Below, in pieces: positions 58,764-64,000 of a stretch of 64,000 nt of DNA. A program made the translations under genes and the position numbers. The stretch lies in assembly GCF_014647675.1 (NCBI RefSeq), contig NZ_BMPQ01000015.1, forward strand, positions 62,001 to 126,000, written 5' to 3'. Under the pieces are notes generated by a model. It did no database searches and was not told where the DNA came from. It saw only the letters and a list, made by a program, of their open reading frames with translations. This stretch comes from Streptomyces flaveus (GTDB taxonomy: Bacteria; Actinomycetota; Actinomycetes; Streptomycetales; Streptomycetaceae). Numbering within the stretch: position 1 is the stretch's first letter; each line of letters opens with the position of its first letter.

Positions 58764-59593
58764 GCAAGGCCGACACCCAGGTCCAGCCACGCAAGCAGGG
58801 ACTGACCAGGCGTCAGAAGCGGGCCGTCTCGCGAGGCATCCAGTACGCGGTCTTCGCCGCCGCCCTGGTCGCCCTCGGCGTCACGGCCGACTGGGACCGG
58901 CTGCAGAACCAGTTCGCCCAGGCCGACCTGGCGAAGGAACTGTTCCCGGACATCATCACGCTGGCGCTGCGCAACACCGTGCTCTACACGCTGTCCGGCT
59001 TCGCCTTCGGCCTCGCCCTCGGCATGGTCATCGCACTCATGCGGCTCTCGCCGGTGGGACCGTACCGCTGGCTCGCCGGCATCTACATCGAGATCTTCCG
59101 CGGGCTGCCCGCCCTGCTGATCTTCATCTTCGTGGGCGTCGCCGTACCGCTGGCCTTCCCGGGCACGGAGATCCCCGGCGGTACGTACGGGAAGGTCGCC
59201 CTCGCGCTCGGTCTGGTGGCCGCCGCGTACATGGCGGAGACCATCCGCGCGGGCATCCAGGCCGTGCCCAAGGGGCAGATGGAGGCGGCCCGTTCGCTGG
59301 GCTTCTCCCATGCGCGCGCCATGGCCTCGATCATCATCCCGCAGGCCTTCCGCATCGTGATCCCGCCGCTCACCAACGAACTCGTCCTCCTCTTCAAGGA
59401 CTCCTCGCTGGTGCTGTTCCTCGGCGTCACCCTCGAGGAGCGCGAACTCGCCAAGTTCGGCCGGGACTTGGCGAGCGAGAGCGCCAACTCCACGCCGATC
59501 CTGGTCGCGGGCCTGTGCTATCTGCTGGTCACGGTCCCGCTCGGTTTTGTCGTACGCCGTCTTGAGGCGAAGGCCGGGGAGGCCACCAAATGA
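58760..59593 (+). CDS. Amino-acid ABC transporter permease
   Basis: A 277-residue permease of the HisM/GlnP type with five to six helices. The segment TLALRNTVLYTLSGFAFGLA opens the domain and the EAA loop is MEAARSLGFSHARAM. ATG 58760 overlaps the preceding stop and its stop overlaps the ATPase start, both ATGA. Confidence 0.9.
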   Translation: MSKADTQVQPRKQGLTRRQKRAVSRGIQYAVFAAALVALGVTADWDRLQNQFAQADLAKELFPDIITLALRNTVLYTLSGFAFGLALGMVIALMRLSPVGPYRWLAGIYIEIFRGLPALLIFIFVGVAVPLAFPGTEIPGGTYGKVALALGLVAAAYMAETIRAGIQAVPKGQMEAARSLGFSHARAMASIIIPQAFRIVIPPLTNELVLLFKDSSLVLFLGVTLEERELAKFGRDLASESANSTPILVAGLCYLLVTVPLGFVVRRLEAKAGEATK

Positions 59594-60390
59594 GCAGCAC
59601 GAGCGGTACGCCAGAGATCCAAGTCCGCGGCCTGCACAAGTCCTTCGGCGACAACGAGGTGCTGCGCGGCATCGACCTGGAGATCGGCCGCGGCGAGGTC
59701 GTGTGCGTCATCGGCCCGTCCGGCTCAGGCAAGTCCACGCTGCTGCGCTGCGTGAACCTCCTGGAGGAGCCCACCAAGGGCCAGGTCTTCGTCGGCGGCA
59801 CCGAAGTCACCCACCCCGACGTGGACATCGACGCCGTACGCCGCCGGATCGGCATGGTGTTCCAGCAGTTCAACCTCTTCCCGCATCTGTCGGTGACCGA
59901 GAACCTCGCCCTGCCGCAGCGCCGCGTACTGGGCCGCGACAAGGCGCAGGCGGCGAAGGTGGCCGCCGACAACCTGCGGCGCGTCGGCCTCTCCGAGAAG
60001 GCGGACGCGTACCCGTCCTCGCTCTCCGGCGGCCAGCAGCAGCGCGTGGCGATCGCCCGCGCGCTCGCCATGGGCCCCGAGGTGATGCTCTTCGACGAGC
60101 CCACCTCCGCACTCGACCCCGAACTCGTCGGCGACGTCCTCGCGGTGATGCGCATGCTCGCGAACGAGGGCATGACGATGATGGTCGTCACCCACGAGAT
60201 GACCTTCGCGCGCGAGGTCGCCGACCGGGTCGTCTTCATGGACGACGGCGTGATCGTCGAGGACGGCACACCCGAGCAGGTCATCGGCAACCCGGCCCAC
60301 GAGCGCACCCGCCACTTCCTGTCCCGGCTCCTCGACCCGGCCATGGCGGACGTGGAGGAGATCTCGGACCAAGTGGGCAAGGGGGAGTAG
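59590..60390 (+). CDS. Amino-acid ABC transporter ATP-binding protein
   Basis: A 266-residue ATPase with Walker A GPSGSGKST, Q-loop VFQQFNLFPH, signature LSGGQQQR and Walker B VMLFDEPTSALD. It belongs to the polar amino-acid uptake family. It completes the importer and is followed by an amidohydrolase 25 bases on. Confidence 0.94.
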   Translation: MSSTSGTPEIQVRGLHKSFGDNEVLRGIDLEIGRGEVVCVIGPSGSGKSTLLRCVNLLEEPTKGQVFVGGTEVTHPDVDIDAVRRRIGMVFQQFNLFPHLSVTENLALPQRRVLGRDKAQAAKVAADNLRRVGLSEKADAYPSSLSGGQQQRVAIARALAMGPEVMLFDEPTSALDPELVGDVLAVMRMLANEGMTMMVVTHEMTFAREVADRVVFMDDGVIVEDGTPEQVIGNPAHERTRHFLSRLLDPAMADVEEISDQVGKGE

Positions 60391-60415
60391 CCCACGCCTG
60401 ACTAAAGTGCAGACC

Positions 60416-61507
60416 ATGAGCGATCGCGCGGTGCTGCACGTGAAGGGGCGGGTGCTCGTCGGCCCCGACGACGCCCGGGACGAACTCTGGGTGATCGACG
60501 GCAGAGTCTCGTACGAGCGACCCGTCGGCGCCCGTGATGTCCGTACCGTCCAGGGCTGGGCGCTGCCCGGACTCGTCGACGCGCACTGCCATGTCGGGCT
60601 CGACACCCACGGCCCGGTGCCGGACGACGTCTCCGAGAAGCAGGCCCTGACCGACCGCGACGCCGGCACCCTCCTCATCCGCGACGCGGGCTCGCCCTCC
60701 GACACCCGCTGGATCGACGACCGCGACGACCTCCCGAAGATCATCCGGGCCGGCCGCCACATCGCCCGCACCCGCCGCTACATCCGTAACTTCGCGTGGG
60801 AGATCGAGCCGGACGACCTGGTTGCCTACGTCGCCCAGGAGGCCCGGCGCGGTGACGGCTGGGTCAAGCTGGTGGGCGACTGGATCGACCGAGGAACGGG
60901 AGACCTGAGTGCCTGCTGGCCGCGAGACGCGGTCGAGGCGGCCATCGCGGAGGCCCATCGCCTCGGCGCGCGCGTCACCGCCCACTGCTTCGCCGAGGAC
61001 TCCCTGCGGGACCTGGTCGAGGCGGGCATCGACTGCATCGAGCACGCCACGGGCCTGACCGAGGACCTCATCCCCCTCTTCGCCTCACGCGGCGTCGCCA
61101 TCGTCCCCACCCTCGTCAACATCGCCACGTTCCCGCGCCTCGCGGCCGGCGCCGAGTCCAAGTTCCCGCGCTGGTCCGCCCACATGCGACGGCTCCACGA
61201 ACGGCGCTACGACACCGTGCGCTCCGCGTACGACGCGGGTATCCCCGTGTACGTCGGCACCGACGCCGGCGGTTCACTCGCGCACGGGCTGGTGGCGGGC
61301 GAGGTGGCCGAGCTGGTGACCGCCGGGATTCCGCCGGTCGAGGCGCTGTCGGCCACGGCGTGGGGTGCGCGCGCCTGGCTGGGACGCCCCGGACTGGAGG
61401 AGGGGGCGCCCGCGGACCTCGTCGTCTATGACGGGGATCCGCGGGCGGACGTACGGGTGCTGGCGGATCCCCGGCGGGTGGTGCTGAACGGACGGGTGGT
61501 CGGCTAG
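60416..61507 (+). CDS. Amidohydrolase family protein
   Basis: A 363-residue metal-dependent hydrolase with a TIM barrel. Metal ligands are visible as DAHCHVG (His-x-His), the histidines in TAHCFAED and IEHATGL and the Asp in GTDAGGSLAHG. It resembles imidazolonepropionase-like and prolidase-like amidohydrolases. GTG 60407 and ATG 60416 are candidate starts. Its place after the ABC importer suggests it hydrolyses the imported compound or a product of it. Confidence 0.87.
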   Translation: MSDRAVLHVKGRVLVGPDDARDELWVIDGRVSYERPVGARDVRTVQGWALPGLVDAHCHVGLDTHGPVPDDVSEKQALTDRDAGTLLIRDAGSPSDTRWIDDRDDLPKIIRAGRHIARTRRYIRNFAWEIEPDDLVAYVAQEARRGDGWVKLVGDWIDRGTGDLSACWPRDAVEAAIAEAHRLGARVTAHCFAEDSLRDLVEAGIDCIEHATGLTEDLIPLFASRGVAIVPTLVNIATFPRLAAGAESKFPRWSAHMRRLHERRYDTVRSAYDAGIPVYVGTDAGGSLAHGLVAGEVAELVTAGIPPVEALSATAWGARAWLGRPGLEEGAPADLVVYDGDPRADVRVLADPRRVVLNGRVVG

Positions 61508-61611
61508 GGAGCGCTGGGGAGCGGCTCATCAGGCAGCGTTCGCCCTGTGGACCACGGCACGAGTCCGCCGCCGTCGCTTGTTGGCTGCGGCGGGAACCCT
61601 ATGCGACTGAG

Positions 61612-61621
61612 CTGAATTCAG
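61612..61621. promoter_or_regulatory. Palindrome CTGAATTCAG upstream of hydrolase
   Basis: A perfect 10-base palindrome 35 bases before the alpha/beta hydrolase, followed by TTAAGG. It could be an operator for a MarR- or TetR-type regulator not encoded in the window. Confidence 0.4.
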
Positions 61622-61655
61622 TTAAGGTCTCGCGGCATCGACGAGGAGGTCGCAA

Positions 61656-62351
61656 ATGTCATTCGTTCTGATCCACGGAGCCGGCTTCGGTGCGAACTGT
61701 TGGGACGAGCTGATCCCCCATCTGAACGCGGAAGCGCTGGCAGTCGACCTTCCGGGTCGCGGGACGAGAGCCGAAGTCGGACTGGGCACGGTCACTCTCG
61801 CGGACTGCGCCGATGCGGTCCGGGAGGATGTCGAGGCGAAGGACCTGCGAGACGTGGTGCTGGTCGGCCACTCCTTCGCGGGAGTCACGGTGCCGCGCGT
61901 CCTGGACCTCATACCCGAACGGATCCGCCAGGTCATCCTCGTGTCGGCCGTCGTACCTCCCGACGGATCCCGGGTGCTCGACCAGATCGATCCCGGAGTG
62001 CGGGACCTGGTCGAACAGTCCATCGTCGGCGGTGTCTACCACCAGACACGCGAGGGCGCCGCCGCGATGCTGTGCAACGACATGGACGACGCGACCGCCG
62101 CATCCGCTCTGGACCGGCTGGCCGACGACTCGGGTGCCCTGCTGAGGGAGCCCGTGGACCTGAGCGGCTACCGGCGGGAGATACCCCGGACGTACGTGCA
62201 CCTCACCCGGGACCAGTGCTACGTCGAGGAACTCCAGCAGCGATCCATCGCACTGCTTCGGCCGAACGTCGTCGATCTCGACACCGGCCACATGGCAATG
62301 ATCAGCGCACCCGGAAAGCTCGCCGCCATCCTCAACGCCGTTCACGGCTGA
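61656..62351 (+). CDS. Alpha/beta hydrolase
   Basis: A 231-residue esterase-like hydrolase of the salicylate-binding/hydroxynitrile-lyase-like group. It starts FVLIHGAGFGANCW (oxyanion hole), has the nucleophile Ser in VGHSFAG and the His in TGHMAM. GAGGAGG precedes ATG 61656. Substrate unknown. Confidence 0.87.
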   Translation: MSFVLIHGAGFGANCWDELIPHLNAEALAVDLPGRGTRAEVGLGTVTLADCADAVREDVEAKDLRDVVLVGHSFAGVTVPRVLDLIPERIRQVILVSAVVPPDGSRVLDQIDPGVRDLVEQSIVGGVYHQTREGAAAMLCNDMDDATAASALDRLADDSGALLREPVDLSGYRREIPRTYVHLTRDQCYVEELQQRSIALLRPNVVDLDTGHMAMISAPGKLAAILNAVHG

Positions 62352-62379
62352 TCGCCGGGGCAGGGCAGTCCCCCCGCCG

Positions 62380-63474
62380 CTACCGCCCCACCCCTGTCAC
62401 CGCCCTGTCCAGCGCCTGCAGGAACCGGTTCACCGTCGACCGGTCCCGTACCGCCAGCCGCAGCCACTCCTCGCCCAACCCCGGAAACGTATCCCCGCGG
62501 CGCACCGCGTACCCGAGGGTGCGCAGATGCCGTCGTACGACCGCCGCCCGAGGAAGCCGTACGAGGACGAAGGGACCCTCCGCGGGCTCCGCCACAGCCA
62601 ACCCGTCGGAGGCGAACTCCTTGAGCCCCGCGACGAGATGGGTCCGGTCCGCAGCGACCCGGCGGGCCGCGTCGGCCTGTTCCGCGAGGGCCCGCGGGGA
62701 CATGCAGGCCTCCGCCGCCGCGAGGGCCGGCGTGGAGACCGGCCACAGAGGCTGCGCCCGCTCCAGGTCCGCGATCGTCTCCGGAGGAGCGAGCACGTAG
62801 CCGATCCGCAGCCCGGCCAGACCCCACGTCTTCGTGAGGCTGCGCAGTACCACCAGGCCGGGGACGTCGACACGCCCGGCAAGGGCCTCGCGCTCATCCG
62901 GTACCGCGTCCATGAACGCCTCGTCGATCACCAACGTCCGTCCGGGGCGGGCGAGTTCGGCGATCACCGCAGCCGGGTGGAGGACGGACGTCGGGTTCGT
63001 CGGGTTGCCGATCACCACCAGGTCCGCGTCCTCGGGGACCGCCGACGGGTCGAGGCGGAAGCCGTCCTCCTCCCGCAGCAGCACCCGGTCCACGGCGTGA
63101 CCCGCGTCCCGCAACGCCGCCTCCGGCTCCGTGAACTGCGGGTGCACCACCACCGGCTGACGTACCTTCAGGGCGCGGGCGAGCAGCACGAAGGCTTCCG
63201 CCGCGCCCGCCGTGAGGAGTACACACTCCACGGGGAGCCCGTGCCGGGCGGCCACCGCCGCGCGCGCGGCCCGGCCGTCCGGGTAGGCGGCCAGCCCGGT
63301 CAGCGACTCGGCTATTCGCTCGCGCAGCCACGTCGGGGGCGTGTCGGCGCGGACGTTCACCGCGAGGTCGACGAGGGCCGAGCCGTCGTCGCGTACCTCG
63401 GCGTCGCCGTGGTGACGGAGGTCGTGCGCCCGGTCCTCGGTTCCCTCGGGTCTCTCAGCGCGCATGGGAGTGTG
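62380..63474 (-). CDS. Rv2231c/CobC-like PLP aminotransferase
   Basis: A fold-type I aminotransferase of about 364 residues related to histidinol-phosphate aminotransferase and threonine-phosphate decarboxylase CobD. Signatures are VVIGNPTNPTSVL, LVIDEAFMDAVP and the PLP lysine in RSLTKTWGLAGLRIGY. Its 5' end overlaps the CbiX-type gene, supporting a role in cobalamin lower-loop or related synthesis. Starts at 63474, 63462 or 63495 are possible; no ribosome site decides. Confidence 0.83.
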   Translation of the reverse strand, partial: HTPMRAERPEGTEDRAHDLRHHGDAEVRDDGSALVDLAVNVRADTPPTWLRERIAESLTGLAAYPDGRAARAAVAARHGLPVECVLLTAGAAEAFVLLARALKVRQPVVVHPQFTEPEAALRDAGHAVDRVLLREEDGFRLDPSAVPEDADLVVIGNPTNPTSVLHPAAVIAELARPGRTLVIDEAFMDAVPDEREALAGRVDVPGLVVLRSLTKTWGLAGLRIGYVLAPPETIADLERAQPLWPVSTPALAAAEACMSPRALAEQADAARRVAADRTHLVAGLKEFASDGLAVAEPAEGPFVLVRLPRAAVVRRHLRTLGYAVRRGDTFPGLGEEWLRLAVRDRSTVNRFLQALDRAVTGVGR

Positions 63475-64000
63475 CATGGCCGTGGTGGTGGCCACCGTGG
63501 TGGTGATCGTCGTCGTCCGGGTGGAAGTGCGGCTGCTGGGGCATGCCCACCTTGTCCTCGAAGCCCGGCAGTGCGATGCGGTAGACGCAGGAGTCGCAGT
63601 TCATCCGGAGGTCGCCGGCCACGGCTTCCCGATAGCGCTCCATCACCAGGTCGAGCAACTCCGGCTCCGGGCCGATGACTTCGGCCGACCGTACGTCGAC
63701 CTCCGGGTGCGCCGCCGCCCAGCCCTCGGTCTGCAGCCGCACCCGGTCCGGCAGGATGCCGGTGAACAGGAAGTAGGGGAGTACAACGATCCGGCGGGCG
63801 CCCAGCCGCACGCAGCGGTCGAGCCCTGACGGCACATCCGGCGCCGCCAGCGACACGAACGCCGTCTCCACGCCCGCGTACCCCCGCCCCTCCCACAGCA
63901 GCCGCGCCGCCTTGTGGACCTCCGCGTTGGCGTCCGGGTCGGTCGAGCCGCGGCCGACGAGGAGAACGGTCACATCGGCCCGGTCGAGGGGCGTGCGCGC
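63455..64000 (-). CDS. CbiX-type sirohydrochlorin chelatase, partial
   Basis: The C-terminal 181 residues of a chelatase that inserts cobalt or iron into sirohydrochlorin. The frame is open to the window edge, and the first visible CbiX signature (TVLLVGRGSTDPDANAEV) looks like the start of the second half-domain, so the N-terminal half lies outside. It ends with CDSCVYRIALPGFEDKVG and a tail of about 14 histidines in 30 residues (HHHHGGHHHGHAHSH-like), likely for metal storage. It overlaps the aminotransferase gene. Confidence 0.85.
   Translation of the reverse strand, partial: ARTPLDRADVTVLLVGRGSTDPDANAEVHKAARLLWEGRGYAGVETAFVSLAAPDVPSGLDRCVRLGARRIVVLPYFLFTGILPDRVRLQTEGWAAAHPEVDVRSAEVIGPEPELLDLVMERYREAVAGDLRMNCDSCVYRIALPGFEDKVGMPQQPHFHPDDDDHHHGGHHHGHAHSHAR

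Overview
The window is a high-GC actinobacterial chromosome segment, almost certainly Streptomyces. The evidence is strong third-position GC, many GTG and some TTG starts, Tat-type signal peptides, ECF sigma factors with partner genes, mycothiol-type DinB folds, ectABCD, sugar ABC importers without their own ATPase, and a rare TTA codon. No rRNA, tRNA, CRISPR array, insertion sequence or phage gene is visible.

The dominant theme (about 6-47 kb) is breakdown of pectin and arabinan-like side chains and use of the sugars released. Secreted or Tat-exported enzymes are two PL1 pectate lyases, one PL9 and one PL3 pectate lyase, a PL4 rhamnogalacturonan lyase, a rhamnogalacturonan acetylesterase, a pectin methylesterase, an exported alpha/beta hydrolase and a protein with two GH43 modules. 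Sugar uptake is covered by a substrate-binding lipoprotein and two CUT1-type permeases. Inside the cell, a uronate dehydrogenase and a 5-dehydro-4-deoxyglucarate dehydratase (6-8 kb) form an oxidative uronate route. A DHDPS-family dehydratase and an IlvD/Edd sugar-acid dehydratase (17-19.7 kb) form an oxidative pentose-type route. Both routes should end at 2-oxoglutarate semialdehyde, which the dehydrogenase at 45.6-47.2 kb would oxidise to 2-oxoglutarate. Likely local regulators are a GntR/FCD protein (16.4 kb) and an IclR protein (44.7 kb).

Layout. 0-6 kb: an IclR regulator between two paralogous MHS-type transporters, plus a zinc alcohol dehydrogenase; two promoters share an operator at the same distance. 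6-10.5 kb: uronate genes, an unknown TIM-barrel-like protein and an MFS exporter. 10.5-16.2 kb: small accessory genes (acetyltransferase, reductase, DinB proteins, a truncated DUF6624-like gene, a tendamistat-like secreted protein, a quinone reductase). 16.2-39.3 kb: the polysaccharide utilisation region. 39.4-44.7 kb: an ECF sigma factor with a membrane partner, a purine permease, a class B penicillin-binding protein and an acetyltransferase. 44.7-47.2 kb: IclR regulator and semialdehyde dehydrogenase. 47.4-52.3 kb: DUF1349, DinB, then ectABCD for ectoine and hydroxyectoine. 52.4-64 kb: ECF sigma/anti-sigma pair, two fold-type I PLP enzymes, a DsbA-like protein, an amino-acid ABC importer with an amidohydrolase, an alpha/beta hydrolase, and cobalamin/siroheme-related genes running off the right edge.

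Five copies of a palindromic intergenic repeat family lie just downstream of genes, four of them in the pectin/uronate region. All calls come from reading the sequence and recalled family knowledge; no database search was run.
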